Below the pieces are notes generated by a model that saw nothing but the letters and a program-made list of their open reading frames with translations, did not search any database and was not told the origin of the DNA. A program made the translations under genes and the position numbers. From assembly GCA_030280995.1 (NCBI GenBank), contig JASXTE010000015.1:3707001-3771000 (forward strand): 64,000 bases of DNA, read 5' to 3'. Below, in pieces: positions 36,002 through 48,730 of the stretch (positions are counted from its first letter, which is position 1; each line of letters begins with the position of its first letter). Source of the stretch: Hemileia vastatrix. Its lineage: Eukaryota > Basidiomycota > Pucciniomycetes > Pucciniales > Zaghouaniaceae.

Positions 36002-36293
36002 TTGAGTGGAATTACTTTAGACCTCAATCTCACCACTCCAAAGCTTTTCCGCATATCTTTAAATAAAGATATATAGCCCATCTTCCTTTTTGAACTTGAA
36101 TTAAAATTAATTGAAAATCTTGAAAAAGAACAGAGATTTAATAACAAACTTTAGGAATACTTGAAAAGAAGAGAAAAATTAAAAAGAGAAAGTTGAAAAT
36201 CCACTTGGTATATCTCCACGGGAGCTGACCTACTACAACCTGGTATTTCCTCATCTTGGGGAGAGGGTGTAGCACTTGGCTGATCAGCCCTCA

Positions 36294-37252
36294 TCATTCT
36301 AAAAAAGACAGACTCTCACTATAGCCTGAGCCACACTCCAAAATTCCAGAGGGGGCACCCACTTCTCTTCTCCTCCTGCAACAATCCATGCATTGACAAA
36401 TAGATGAGAAACCAGGCCTGGTTTCCCAACCAACATCTCCAGGAGATGACAAACTAATGTGAAGCCTCCTCTTGTCTTCACCAGTCAACTCCAAACAGAT
36501 TCCCATGTCAAATTGATAACCAATTCTTGCCTGGAAATCCATCAAGAATGGCCACCCAAAACTGCTTTTACATCACCTTTAGTAATGTAAAAATGAGCCT
36601 TTCTGGAGGCTCCTCCAACATCCAACTTAATGAATTTGGAGGTTCCCATAAACTTCGTTACATGACCACCTATACCTCTCAAATTTCCACCAATACCAGT
36701 TTTGATGGGGAAGCCCAAATGGGTAGCCTCAAACAAAGAAATCTGGTTAATCTGAGAACCTGAATCCACCAATGCCCTAGCCTCCCTGCAATTCAGGGTG
36801 ATGTTGACATATCTCAAAGGTGCAGAAAATTTAGTTTCCAACCCCTCTCCAAACTTCTCATCAGAATCACATATGTATTGTAATTCTCCAGAAGACACTC
36901 TTCTTCTGGTCAGAAACTTCTTTTTTATATCAGCCGATCCAAGACTGATAGCATATAACTCCCTATAAGAAAGGAAAACCTGCACCTGGTTCATCTTATC
37001 CATAAAAGAGTCCATAACATTAGATTGCCCAGAAACTACTGGACACTCAAAGTGAGCCCTTTGCTTCACTACCTTGATCCTAGAATTTTCCTGAGGACCA
37101 GAACCACCAACAGATTTTCCATCTAAAGGAACCAAACCAGATCCCTCACCAGAACCTCTAATTACAGCGGTCCTTGGCAATGACTCCAACAGAACCTCTT
37201 CCTCAGAGTCAGAATTCACATCCATAGGCATTGGCTCACCATTCAGCTTCAA
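36294..37252 (-). pseudogene. Element D aspartic protease region
   Basis: Minus frame 37252-36542 continued by a shifted frame to 36294. An acidic start (DVNSDSEEEVLLESL), then KKFLTRRRVSSGELQYICDS, then the retropepsin active site ALVDSGSQINQISL and Gly-rich strands. A frameshift near 36541 marks decay. Confidence 0.8.
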
Positions 37253-37399
37253 TGCTCCAAAGCTAGGGGGGCCATATTAGCAGTCCCCTTCTGCATCTTG
37301 TACAGCTCCTCCTTGCTGTACTTCTTCCTAGCTGCACCCAGCTTAGGATCTGCTTTAGAAGCCTTAGGCTTTGGTTGGGCCTGAGAGCTGCTCTTAGGC

Positions 37400-38671
37400 C
37401 TTCCCACCTAACCTGCTTCTACATCATAAACACCAGCCAAGCACTCCCCACTTGAATGTCCTCTACAAGAATATAATTCTAACCAATCAAAGGAAGTAGA
37501 AAAAGAGACTTTTTTCACCTCCTTCCCTTTCCACTTGATGTCATCATCTTGCTTAGTAGAAGAATTCCCTGATCAGGAATCTCCTCAAATCTTGGCCTCC
37601 TCTGATTGAGACCAGCCCTTCTCCTGACCATATCAACAGGAGCCTGCCCCTCACTGGGCTTGACAAATTAACTATCAGGGAACTTGTACACCCTTCCATC
37701 AAACTCCACTTTTCCCTCTGACACATCTCTGTTCAGGGCCCAACAATCATTGGAATTATGTGATCTTCTTCCACAATAAGAGAAAACCCAAGGATAACTA
37801 CTACCAGCCTGCCTGTCAAATTCTTTGGGCTTCGGAGGCGCCTTATTGGCCTTCTTTGCCTCCTGCACAAAAATATGAAGCTGTTTTGTCAGATCAGCCA
37901 ACTGCTCCACCACTGGGTCCCTCTCCTGTTTTGGAAACTTCACCATGTTCTTTTCTTCCTTCTCTACCCTGCTCTCCTCTTCATCCAAAGCCTCACTAAC
38001 ATTGCTGACATACTTTGTGCACCCCTCTTAGTAGGTGTCCACCGCCAATAACTTCAAATGGGCCTCCACCGCCTACTTCACCTTGTCCAAGGGAGGAAAC
38101 TTCTGATCCTTATTAGAAAGAGTCTTCATCAATTCATTCCTTGATAACTACTTCAACACATCCATCCTGACATCTCTAGCCAGGGCGGACCAAAAAACAT
38201 CTTTGGAAGTATTTTCATGTGCCATCTTCTCCACTTCCACCAAGTATTCCACCACAAGATCAAACTGCAGTAAAAACTTTCTGTAACTATGTAAGTTACC
38301 AACACAGCCAAAATACTGTCATTCACTGAAAAACTTATTCAGATCCACCATAGTGAGCCTGACACCCCATCTATCTACCGTTTTGCTACACAGTAGCTTC
38401 CAATCCCTCTTTTTGTAGCCAGGCATGGCCACAATCTCCTTCTCCACTACTCTATATCCAATGAAGATGATTTGCTTCACCATGTCCAGGTAGGAAGGAC
38501 CCTCAACACCAACAGCAGTTTCATACTTATCTAGAAACAACTTTACATCTTCACCATTAAACTTGGTAACATCACAAGTTTTACTCCTCAGGCATTCCCT
38601 AACCATCACCGCAGGCAGACCTCCCCCCCTTCACTGACAGTCACCACAAGAATAGAAGATCCAAAAGCCAT
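37400..38671 (-). pseudogene. Element D gag, broken
   Basis: Minus strand from an ATG at 38671. A run of G (38630 region) shifts the frame to 38609-38319 (NGEDVKLFLDKYETAVG, capsid-like). After stops it resumes at 37988-37668, with a Lys/Glu-rich helix and SYCGRRSHNSNDCWAL, a zinc knuckle missing its first Cys (Phe instead). Confidence 0.75.
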
Positions 38672-38744
38672 TCTTCTAGACCAAAATTACCAAAAAGAGC
38701 CAATCACAGGCAACAGAGATTCCAAAGAACTAACAGATCCGGAC

Positions 38745-38760
38745 CCCACGTTGGGTTCCA
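38745..38760 (-). other. Putative tRNA primer-binding site of element D
   Basis: The minus strand reads TGGAACCCAACGTGGG four bases after the LTR end. It begins with TGG, as expected for pairing with a tRNA CCA end. D1 has the diverged TGGGACCCAAAATGGG at the same place. The tRNA was not identified. Confidence 0.55.
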
Positions 38761-38764
38761 GAAA

Positions 38765-39854
38765 TGTAGACAATCCTATAGTACTAGCTATAGGCCTTGA
38801 CCAAGGGAGCTGGAGTAAAACCGGAAAGAAAAATTCCTGTCCCTTTAGAAAATTAGTGAGATTTACCTGTTACAGTAAATTGGTTCCTGTTACCAAAAGC
38901 CCCTTTTCCAAACACACTTGACTGCTTGATCAGTCAAGAAAGTAGTCTCCAGATAGACTACCAAACCAAAGAACTGAAACGTAGACTAATGTCCACACCA
39001 GAGAAAGCAATGATACTTGATGTAGGTTGCAAATCCACACCAGAGACAGCAATAATACTTGCTATAGCTTGCAAGACTATAACAGAGAAAACAATTGCTA
39101 AGTTAAGTTAAATGAAGAACTGACTTGCAATAAACACAGCAAAATTGTGGCCAGAAAACAGTGAAAACTGAGTGAGGAACAAGGATATCACCTCCAGATG
39201 GTTCGATGATAATTAAAGTTTCCCCAAACTGTCTTTTTCACTATATACACACAGACTACTAACTAAGAGCCCATGCACACCTGCAAATCCGGTGTTCCTG
39301 ACCACCAAATTGCATAAAACCTCCCTAGAAGCGCTTCCAAGCCCTCTAGCACTGAGGCGGGCAGTCCGCCTGACACCGGGAAGCCCGCCTGAAGTGGCCT
39401 GACCACCCTGAAGCCAGAAAACCACCAAAAACACCCAAAATACTTAGAAAATTCACCTACAACTACTAAAACCCTTAAAACACATAATTACGCTAAAAAA
39501 ACATTGTGACATGAAATGTAGAGAAACTTCCACTCTTTCCAACGGTACTAAGCACTTAACCCTAAGACTTAAGGTTAGCCTGTAAAAAATGAAAAACAAA
39601 ATACAACAGCAATCTTTTAAAATGATAAGCTAGAAATTATCCCCCAAATACTTAAGCTATGAAAAATTTCCACCAGACATAAAATATAGAGAAAAACCGG
39701 GAATATCCAATGGTAGTATCAAGATCCCTGTAGTCCCAATATTTGCTGCGTAATTCCCAAAAAATACCTAATTATTTAAACAATGCCATTTAAGGCATAT
39801 CAAAACAACACCAAATAAACCAAAAAAGGGCTCCACTTATGTTGGAAGACCACA
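38765..39854 (-). repeat. 5' LTR of element D
   Basis: 1090 bp, the same length as the LTR at 16470-17559 and alike throughout. Confidence 0.9.
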
Positions 39855-39961
39855 CTGTGATTCCAGAAAAACACAATAAACAGAAATAATTTCCATTTAA
39901 GACATCACCAAACTGTACCAAACTACACAACAAAGGCCCCAGCCAATGTTGGATGACCACA
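39855..39961 (-). repeat. Terminal fragment of the D1 LTR, displaced by element D
   Basis: It aligns with the last 107 bp of the D LTR (CCATTTAAG.CAT, CAACAAAGG, CCAATGTTGGATGACCACA). It supplies the part missing from 15570-16469, as expected if D inserted there. Confidence 0.65.
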
Positions 39962-41664
39962 GAACCTTCTGACTGATGCCTATCCTTAAATTCAGTTTTG
40001 ATTTAAGAGTAAATTTAATTTGATGTTGCATGAGATAGTAAGCTCATTGTTTATTGCACAGTTTTTCCAGAAAAATTACAGCTGAGATGAAATTTAGTTA
40101 ACTCAAAGATAGGGAACGGAACCTGCTATTAGGTTCCCATGTTTTTTTTCTGGTGTGTACATCCACAATTTCCATACTTGAGATTACTTAATCAAAATTC
40201 TACTATAGATTGAGTGTAGAAATCAGAAAAAAGCTTTTATATTTTTTATAAAGACAAGTCTTCATCCTTTAAACATAGCAATTGGGGGTTCCAGTTCTAG
40301 AAAATTTTCACTTATCAAAGTGTGGATTTCTGACACACCCTAGCCACAACATGGGTGGATTTCAAAATTGAGATAAGTCACTTATTTCACTCAAATCCAC
40401 AATTTCTCAACCAAAAGTGCTGATTTCACCATTAATTTATTTTACTGATTTTTCAGCATCATCCAATTTGTATGAAGCACTCCATAGCATAACACTCCAA
40501 AACTCAAACCTTGATTATCATTTACAATTTTATACCATATAATTTTCATGTCTTCCTCAATCTTAAATAATGATAAAATACATCAAGAAATAAGTTTCAT
40601 AGCTCTTGATCTCTTGAATTCTGATTCTGATTCTTATTGTTATCTTGAAGACTTTTTTTTTATCAAAAATGACCAGGAAATGTTACCTTCTTTACAGAAA
40701 GCCTCAAGTACTTCATACCCCCATGTACACCATTCAGATGCCTCTTAATATATCTTTTCCCACTTTTAGACAGTTTTTCAGGACTACCCAGAAATATTTT
40801 ATTCAATTTATTTAGCTTATTCAGCATCATCCCATGTTTCACAAAAATTCTCAAAAACAACAACATGATTCTTCAACTCAATTGGCTGTCACACAATTCA
40901 TTTTGGGATCCAATTTTAATGAAGCTGTCTTAAAATTTTTGTAAAATGACTTCTCTGTAGGTTATGGTTCAATTAATAGCTATTCCAAATGAAGCATCAC
41001 CACAATTTTTTCCTTATGTTTACAATTATTCTCTTGGCCAACAAAAGAAGGGCAACTTGAATAATATCAGTTTATTAAAGCAGAGTGATTCATGTGATGT
41101 ATTAGTTTTTTTTAATGGTAGAACTATTCCACTGAGTCAGAAACCAGCTTAAGGTGGAAAAAATTACTTTGACAAAAATGAGAGGAAGAATTTTTTCTCC
41201 TTTTTAAAGGAGTGCCATTGCTTTTTTTCACCAGTTTTTTTATAGATAAAAATTTATCATTACCTGCCCCTCTTTTTTTAACAAAATTCAATTAGCTACC
41301 ATGGAAACCTGGTACATTGTTGAATTCATTTTTGTAATATAAAATGCATCTGTGTAAGTATATAAATCTCTATATGTCTAATTTCATATTTATAAGTCTA
41401 AAATTCAAAAAATTTCTTTTTTTTAAATTTTCTTTCTTAAATTTTTACTGCAAAAGAAAAATGGCAATACCTCTCCCTGCATTATATCCTAGCAGGGGGT
41501 CCAGATTGTCAAATTTCAATTAAAATGCATAAATAAACAACAAAAAATTCATTCAGAGCAAGAGACAAAGATAAATAATAGACTTCAAGAAAATAAATGT
41601 GAATCAAAAATAAATTCAAGAAAACATGTCACAAATTAATGTAGACAGGATACCACAGCAGCAT
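39962..41664. other. Older non-LTR sequence left of element B, no supported gene
   Basis: AT-rich. A string GGGGGTTCCAGTTC at 40284 may be one end of a DNA transposon whose other end is GAACTGACACCCCC at 50530-50543 or 49553-49566, with B inserted between. Two short plus-strand open frames (40548-40748, 66 codons; 40964-41152, 62 codons, preceded by a splice-acceptor-like CTGTAG) could be exons of a decayed gene. I do not recognise either. Confidence 0.5.
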
Positions 41665-43166
41665 TGTCAGCCTGTATATCTCCAGGACTGAGTAAAAAGT
41701 AATTATAAGTTATGTTAAACACATGAACTATACATGGGAACAATAAATAAGAGTACACAAATAGTATACATAAGTAAAATTATGATAATACACAAAAAAT
41801 GCCATTATAACACCTTATATACACGCATATATCCACCTTTTATAGGTCTTATGTACTTAATATTAAGTTGGAATATGTTAGGGTAATCTTAAGAACCTTA
41901 AGTATAAGGCTACATAATTTTTAAGTACACTTAAAGCTGTTATATTCATTGTTTTATGCAAAAAACAAGAAATGCACTTTATTTCACTTAAAAGTTGACT
42001 ATATGCACTATAAAATTGAGAATATCAAAATTACGCTTTGACAGATCAATTGGGCTCAATTAGAACTATTTATTTGGCTATTTAAATGCATAAAAATAAC
42101 ACTTTTCAAATTTGGTGTTTTTTATGCCAGAAATGGCTTCTGTGTACTGGCCACATACTGCCTGCTTTTTTCCCGTGTGAATAGCTTCATTTTTAGCAAA
42201 GTTAGCTTTTTCACACTATACTTACCCCACATTCTACGCCCACTGTGGGGAAACACACTAAAATAGGCAACAGGCGCTTATTTACTGTCCTAGCTTAATT
42301 AATAATGCATTGACCTTGTTTATATGCACTAATTTCATTAATAACCTCACTCTTGGCACTTTATTTCATCACCACGCTTAAATTCGCCTAATTTTAGTCA
42401 AGGATTTACCCGTGCAAGCGTCTGCCAAGAACTGCATGTAGTTACCCCACATCTCACGCTCTTTTTTAAGTTTTTGGGTGGTTTCTCAGTCAATTTTGGT
42501 TATTTTTGAATGGGAATTTCACATAGTATAATGTCAGGATTAGCCCCATTATTTCTACAGTAAATCCCCCTTATTATTAAGCTATTATTAACCTTAAAAA
42601 GTCCCCTTTAGTCTTTTATATCATTGTTTTATACGTATATACTCTCTTTTTGTCTTTTTCTTTAATTTTGATGGATCTCCCTTATTATTACAGTATTTTG
42701 GCGGTTGTTACTTGTCTAATTATGTCATGGGTCACTAGGGATGTTGATGGGAAGGTCTATTAGTTGTTTTGAGGCGTCATTAACTGTGTATTGGATAGTA
42801 CATCAAGGGATTTATTGGGGAACTCAGTGTGTATAAAAGGAGGAGGTTTTTGGGTCTTGTTTTCTACATTCTTTATCATTACAATTTAACCAATATAACC
42901 AAATCAATTACAATACATATCAATTAGTACTTTTATAAGACTTTTGAATAGTATCTGAATTATATAATCTATTTTTCTACCAACTACAAAGATTGTAAGC
43001 CATATATAAGAATAGTGAGAATTATATTACTGAGACCTTTATATTTGATTATATTTTACAACTTAGTGGATTAAAACTACAGTATTCATATAGGACCATT
43101 AAAATCTTCTAGACAACTGACTATTCAAGCTAGTTCACGTCCTTGTACTTGACCTTTAGCCTGAAA
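41665..43166 (+). repeat. 5' LTR of element B
   Basis: 1502 bp, TGTCAG start. The terminal CTGACA is changed to CTGAAA at this end. Confidence 0.95.
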
Positions 43167-43203
43167 ATTGGGGACCTTTCCTCAAGAATTCTGTTATAAT
43201 CCT

Positions 43204-43550
43204 GTAAGTGAAATTTTCAAAAGAAGGTGCACGTAAATAATATCCCTATAGAAATATTTGGATAATTACAACAGGTTGGGGTCACTTATATAGTGATTTC
43301 AGAAAAAGAAGCCCTGTTATATAATAAATTTTTGATATTGAATCAACAATTTTACCACTATTTTAACATATAATTGTTATTAGTGGGTCTGTCAATAGAC
43401 CAATTAAATTTGTGATCTTTGCAGATAAAATTTTTACCACTAATTTAACATAAAATTGTTCTTAGTGGGAGTCTGTCAATAGACCAATTAAATTTGTGAT
43501 CTTTGCAGATAATAAACCAAATAAACTGATTAATTGTTTTCTTTTAACAG
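43204..43550 (+). other. Probable leader intron of element B with an internal tandem duplication
   Basis: GTAAGT donor at 43204 and acceptor TTTTAACAG ending at 43550. Inside is an 82-bp tandem duplication (units from 43351 and 43433), each copy ending in an acceptor-like TTTGCAG. Element C has one copy of the unit. The intron is inferred from consensus sites shared by B and C. Confidence 0.45.
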
Positions 43551-43837
43551 GACTCTTAAGTTTTTCTTTTTATTGGTTTGTAATACTCATTAAATATTTA
43601 GAGAGAATCTTACTAACAGTTGTTTTCTTTTAAATATAAAAACACGGCTACATATTGTAGACCAGTTAAATTAAGTGACCACATAAAAAGCATATTTGAC
43701 TTTTGGCACTTAAAGATTCACTTCATACCAATAAGTAAGCAATAAAATTGTCTTCAGTGGTATTGATAAATACTGATAAAACTCCTTTTTGAAGTTTTTA
43801 TATCTAAATTCTCAAATTCTTTAAATTCCACGTGAAA

Positions 43838-46800
43838 ATGTGTGACAACAATGACATTGTAAGTAATAAGGCAAAAACTTATAACTTAATACCTAGAGCT
43901 GAAAGATCTGTTACAGGACATTCAAATGGAGGGCCAGGACTCTCCCATAATCAACAACACTCCACAAATGTCTCTGGAGGAAAGGGAAAAGCTTCTAAAG
44001 CAGGTTTCAATAAAGAAGTCAAAAAATACATTACAAGAACAAGTTCACTCCCTATCCACCCTAATGAACACCTTGAAAATAAGAGTCAACAACATAGTGG
44101 ACCAGATCAACAATCTGGAAAAGAGCGCAGCTCAAGGTTTCATAGAAGTCGACCAAGCTCTAGTGGACATAAAGACTCAACCACCAACAGTGGCATCCAG
44201 CAATTCCATAGCAACACCTCCAGCCCAAGAGGAGGACCAAAAAATTACAGTAAGCAAATGTAAATGGGATTGGTACGCCCAAAATTACAACAATCCTCCT
44301 CAACAAGGATCCAGCAGTCACCCTTACAGGGGAAAGAAAAAGAGAGGCAGGGGAAATGGAGTAAGACCTTGGTGAGTCATCCAACTTCTTATGAAGAATT
44401 AAATCAACCTAACAATGAATTACTTATAGGTAATGAGATTGATAAGGAAATATTGGATATAATTGATATTGATTTAAAGGATTATTCATTTGAAAAAAAT
44501 ATGTTAAACTTGTCTTTGCACAAAGACAATGTAGATAGTTTTATTTATCACCAGGATAATGCTATTAATATTAAAATGGAATCAAATGATGAGTCTTCTG
44601 AGTTGGACACAGAAAAAATAGAATTTTTTTCAAAGAAAATCCAATGGAATCAAAGATAATAAGTAAATTATTATTAAGAATTGAAAAATTAGAAGAGTTC
44701 TCAAAAGAGTCAAGCAATAATACAGAAAAGGTATTATTACAGCTAACACAATCATTGAGTGCAACGGCCAATAGATTAAAAATTATTGAAAATTCAAATA
44801 ATGAATTAGTCAATGAGAATAAAGGTTTAAAATCTGAGATTAGAGATTTAGAAAATAAATTAGAACACTCTCAGAATATTATGGCTACCATTGAGGGACG
44901 TGTTAAATTATCTTTTTCAAATGTAAATGACACCCTAACTCATGTACTAGTAATACAGGATAGGTTACAAAGAGTGGAAATAGAAGTAGAAAACATTTTG
45001 AAAAATACTGAAAAAATAAAAGATAACACTTCTTATGTAGCAAGAGTGCCTGTTTTCATGAAACATGCAAATGAAACACCAATGATGGAACATGAACATA
45101 GTATCATGGGCTCTGAGAATAATAAATCAGTAAAAGATGAAATACATGATCATCTTTCTAAAGTAAGTGAATTACTCAATATTCCTCAGGTTAGGGTAGC
45201 AAAAACTAGCCAAAAGAACTGGCCTAAGTTAGATCAGTACCCTTCTTTTGACGGGGATTCAAAATCTGATTGGCAACAATTCATACAAAGAATTGATAAC
45301 TTAAAATTTTCATACAAATTACCTGATGAAGAAATTACTTCAAAGTTAATATCTTTATTTACAGATGTGGCCTTATTATGGTTTTAATCTGTATTGAGTG
45401 AGGGAATTAATTACTCCTGGAATGAATGGAAGGCACTAATTGAAAGGCAATTTGGTGGCCCAAAATTTAGAATCACTCAACAAAGATTGTATGAAAAGGC
45501 CAGATATAATCCAAATGATGGAGATAAACCTATGGTATTTTTAATGAATTTAATAAAAATCATGAAAGCCATGGATCCAAAAATGGATTATGAAGAGTGG
45601 AAAGAAAAGATAATATACAAGTTACCTATATCAGTTAGAGACATTGTTGTAGCAAGAACTGAAACCATCACAGATACCTCTGGGTTCATTAATATATGTA
45701 ATGAAATATTATTAAACCACAAATATGAAACCAAGTATAGTAAGTACAGAAAAAGTCTTGACGTGGTAAAACCTACTACAAGTAAGTTACCAGTGAAGAA
45801 GAAAAAACCTTCAGATCCCCTTGTCCCTAAGAGACAAGAAAATAACACTTGTTACAAATGTAATGAACCTTGGGTTAAGGGTCACACGTGTAAGAAGGGA
45901 ATAAATGTTATTGAAACCTCACAGAATTCTGAACCTAGTAATCATGAAGATGAGAATGTAAAATCTAGTGAGGATTGCAAAAGTAACATATCTTACAGTG
46001 ATTATGAAAATGAGATATTTGTATTAGAACAGGATATAATGTTCCTGAATGATGCTATACCTCATACAGACACATCTTTAACTTCCATAGAGGAAGCTGA
46101 AATAATTAAAGATGTATCTCATGATACTTACCAAATAACACCTATCAGAGCACCTATTATCATATGTGGAAAAGAAATGAATGCCATTCTTGACACTGGG
46201 GCTGCAGGTAGTGTGGTTTCAATTAATACATTAATGAAACTTGATAGTAAGTACCAGGAAAAACTAGAATCTGTTCAGACAAAGAACTGGAGAGGTTTTG
46301 GTTCAGTATTAAATCCAATTGGCAAATATAAAACTGCTGTATTCTTTAAATATAATAATGGATATGTTAGAGCAGTTTGTGAATTTGTAGTAATGGATAA
46401 TAATAATTGTAGTGATTTGTTTATTATTGGCAATGATTTATTGACAAAATTTGGCATTAAACTAGATCCTCCAAACAGTTGTTTCACCATAGGCGTGAAT
46501 GGTAAAAGAAAATTCAAAATATGTTCTGAAAATTCAGTATATACCATTTCTCCTAGAGAAGAACAACTGAAAGGTGGAAGAACCACCAATGAAGTGGTTG
46601 AATTGGAAAATGAAATCCAAAAGGCCTCTTTCAGTCCTCAACTCTCAAAAATTGAAGAAGAAGATATTTTGAGATTGATTAAAGCATATCCTATGACATT
46701 TGCTCATGGTTCAAATGAACTAGGATTGTTCAAAGACCATGAGATGAAAATCTCTCTAAGCTGTGATTTGGATAATATTCCTGGCAGTCTAAAAAAGAAA

Positions 46801-47043
46801 CCTTACCATGCAAATAATCCTGACTTATTTCCAAAAAGAAGGGGAAGGCCTAAAAAGCAACCTGAAGAAATTGTGGAAAAAGAAGAGATTGAAAAAATAC
46901 TCAAGAAAAAAATCCTTACTAAAGAAAAAGGAACTGAGTATTTACTAAGATTTAAAGGGAAATCAAATGAATTTGATAAATGGATACCTGAAAAAGAAAT
47001 TTCTAATTTATCCACCCTTCTTAAAAAATTTAAACAGAAATAA
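43838..47043 (+). pseudogene. Element B gag-protease-tail, broken and internally deleted
   Basis: Homologous to C from MCDNNDIV onward. Stops arise at 44261 (TAA for GAA in C) and at 45385-45387 (TAA for GAA), and there is a frameshift near 44625. From 45388 one frame of about 550 codons stays open to 47043: capsid end, zinc knuckle CYKCNEPWVKGHTC, protease LDTGAAGS, then a direct in-frame joint (after SLKKKPYH) to the chromodomain-like tail (KILTKEKGTEYLLRFKG). The missing 882 codons hold RT, RNase H and integrase. It could only move with help from an element such as C. Confidence 0.9.
43926..44375 (+). CDS. Overlapping ORF inside gag of element B (149 codons)
   Basis: Same length, start context and frame offset as in C. 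It stays open although the gag frame it overlaps has a stop at 44261. Motifs: MSLEEREKLLKQ, IKKSKNTLQEQ, coiled-coil middle, CKWDWYAQNY and SHPYRGKKKRGRGNG. The stop TGA lies within GGTGAGT, a splice-donor-like string. Function unknown. Confidence 0.65.
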   Translation: MEGQDSPIINNTPQMSLEEREKLLKQVSIKKSKNTLQEQVHSLSTLMNTLKIRVNNIVDQINNLEKSAAQGFIEVDQALVDIKTQPPTVASSNSIATPPAQEEDQKITVSKCKWDWYAQNYNNPPQQGSSSHPYRGKKKRGRGNGVRPW

Positions 47044-47223
47044 ACTTCTGTTCAACCAGCTGAGGGGTTAAAAAACCAGTACTCATAATATTTTATTATG
47101 TTTTATTTCTTTAAAGTATAATCTTTAATGCTACAGAATTAATCTGAATACCTGAAAATTACAAATAAATAAATAAAATGTATAACTTATCATTTTTTTA
47201 ATTGTTTTTCTTGGGTGGGCGAG

Positions 47224-48725
47224 TGTCAGCCTTTATATCTCCAGGACTGAGTAAAAAGTGATTATAAGTTATGTTAAACACATGAACTATACATGGGAAC
47301 AATAAATAAGAGTACATAAATAGTATACATAAGTAAAATTATGATAATACACAAAAAATGCCATTATAACACCTTATATACACGCATATATCCACCTTTT
47401 ATAGGTCTTATGTACTTAATATTAAGTTGGAATATGTTAGGGTAATCTTAAGAACCTTAAGTATAAGGCTACATAATTTTTAAGTACACTTAAAGCTGTT
47501 ATATTCATTGTTTTATGCAAAAAACAAGAAATGCGCTTTATTTCACTTAAAAGTTGACTATATGTGCTATAAAATTGAGAATATCAAAATTACGCTTTGA
47601 CAGATCAATTGGGCTCAATTAGAACTATTGATTTGGCTATTTAAATGCATAAAAATAACACTTTTCAAATTTGGTGTTTTTTATGCCAGAAATGGCTTCT
47701 GTGTACTGGCCACATACTGCCTGCTTTTTTCCCGTGTGAATAGCTTCATTTTTAGCAAAGTTAGCTTTTTCACACTATAATTACCCCACATTCTACGCCC
47801 ACTGTGGGGAAACACACTAAAATAGGCAACAGGCGCTTATTTAGTGTCCTAGCTTAATTAATAATGCATCGACCTTGTTTATATGCACTAATTTCATTAA
47901 TAACCTCACTCTTGGCACTTTATTTCATCACCACGCTTAAATTCGCCTAATTTTAGTCAAGGATTTACCCGTGCAAGCACCTGCCAAGAACTGCATGTAG
48001 TTACCCCACATCTCACGCTCTTTTTTAAGTTTTTGGGTGGTTTCTCAGTCAATTTTGGTTATTTTTGAATGGGAATTTCACATAGTATAATGTCAGGATT
48101 AGCCCCATTATTTCTACAGTCAATCCCCCTTATTATTAAGCTATTATTAACCTTAAAAAGTCCCCTTTAGTCTTTTATATCATTGTTTTATACGTATATA
48201 CTCTCTTTTTGTCTTTTTCTTTAATTTTGATGGATCTCCCTTATTATTACAGTATTTTGGCGGTTGTTACTTGTCTAATTATGTCATGGGTCACTAGGGA
48301 TGTTGATGGGAAGGTCTATTAGTTGTTTTGAGGCGTCATTAACTGTGTATTGGATAGTACATCAAGGGATTTATTGGGGAACTCAGTGTGTATAAAAGGA
48401 GGAGGTTTTTGGGTCTTGTTTTCTACATTCTTTATCATTACAATTTAACCAATATAACCAAATCAATTACAATACATATCAATTAGTACTTTTATAAGAC
48501 TTTTGAATAGTATCTGAATTATATAATCTATTTTTCTACCAACTACAAAGATTGTAAGCCATATATAAGAATAGTGAGAATTATATTACTGAGACCTTTA
48601 TATTTGATTATATTTTACAACTTAGTGGATTAAAACTACAGTATTCATATAGGACCATTAAAATCTTCTAGACCACTGACTATTCAATCTAGTTCACGTC
48701 CTTGTACTTGACCTTTAGCCTGACA
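47224..48725 (+). repeat. 3' LTR of element B
   Basis: 1502 bp, preceded by GGGTGGGCGAG, the probable polypurine tract. Ends in CTGACA before the target duplication. Confidence 0.95.
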
Positions 48726-48730
48726 AGCAT

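Larger units (their letters stand above)
16470..39854 (-). mobile_element. Element D: large Ty3/gypsy element, minus strand, interrupted by a solo LTR and element E
   Basis: Bounded by two LTRs of equal length (1090 bp, 16470-17559 and 38765-39854), each reading TGTAGACAATCC...GACCACA on the plus strand. Without the solo LTR and element E it would be about 13.5 kb, large for Ty3/gypsy. In minus orientation: PBS, gag, protease, long linker, RT, RNase H, [E], integrase, 3' UTR with hairpin units and a hexanucleotide array, two antisense zinc-cluster-like genes, polypurine tract, LTR. The flanking 5-mers (CCCGT, CTGTG) do not match, so a target duplication is not visible. Confidence 0.88.
41665..48725 (+). 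mobile_element. Element B: non-autonomous deletion derivative of the A/B/C Ty3/gypsy family
   Basis: Two 1502-bp LTRs (41665-43166, 47224-48725) and a perfect 5-bp target duplication AGCAT (41660-41664, 48726-48730). The interior has gag, zinc knuckle, protease and the chromodomain-like tail, but RT, RNase H and integrase are absent. The deletion joint lies at an 11-base repeat (GAAACCTTACC) that occurs twice, 2646 bp apart, in element C. The two LTRs differ at about 15 positions by eye. Confidence 0.96.

Noticed and set aside
44160..44384. Minus-strand frames opposite the overlapping gag region (also 53022-53219, 53295-53527)
   Set aside because: With two plus frames open, extra antisense openness is expected by codon complementarity. 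Starts and lengths differ between B and C.
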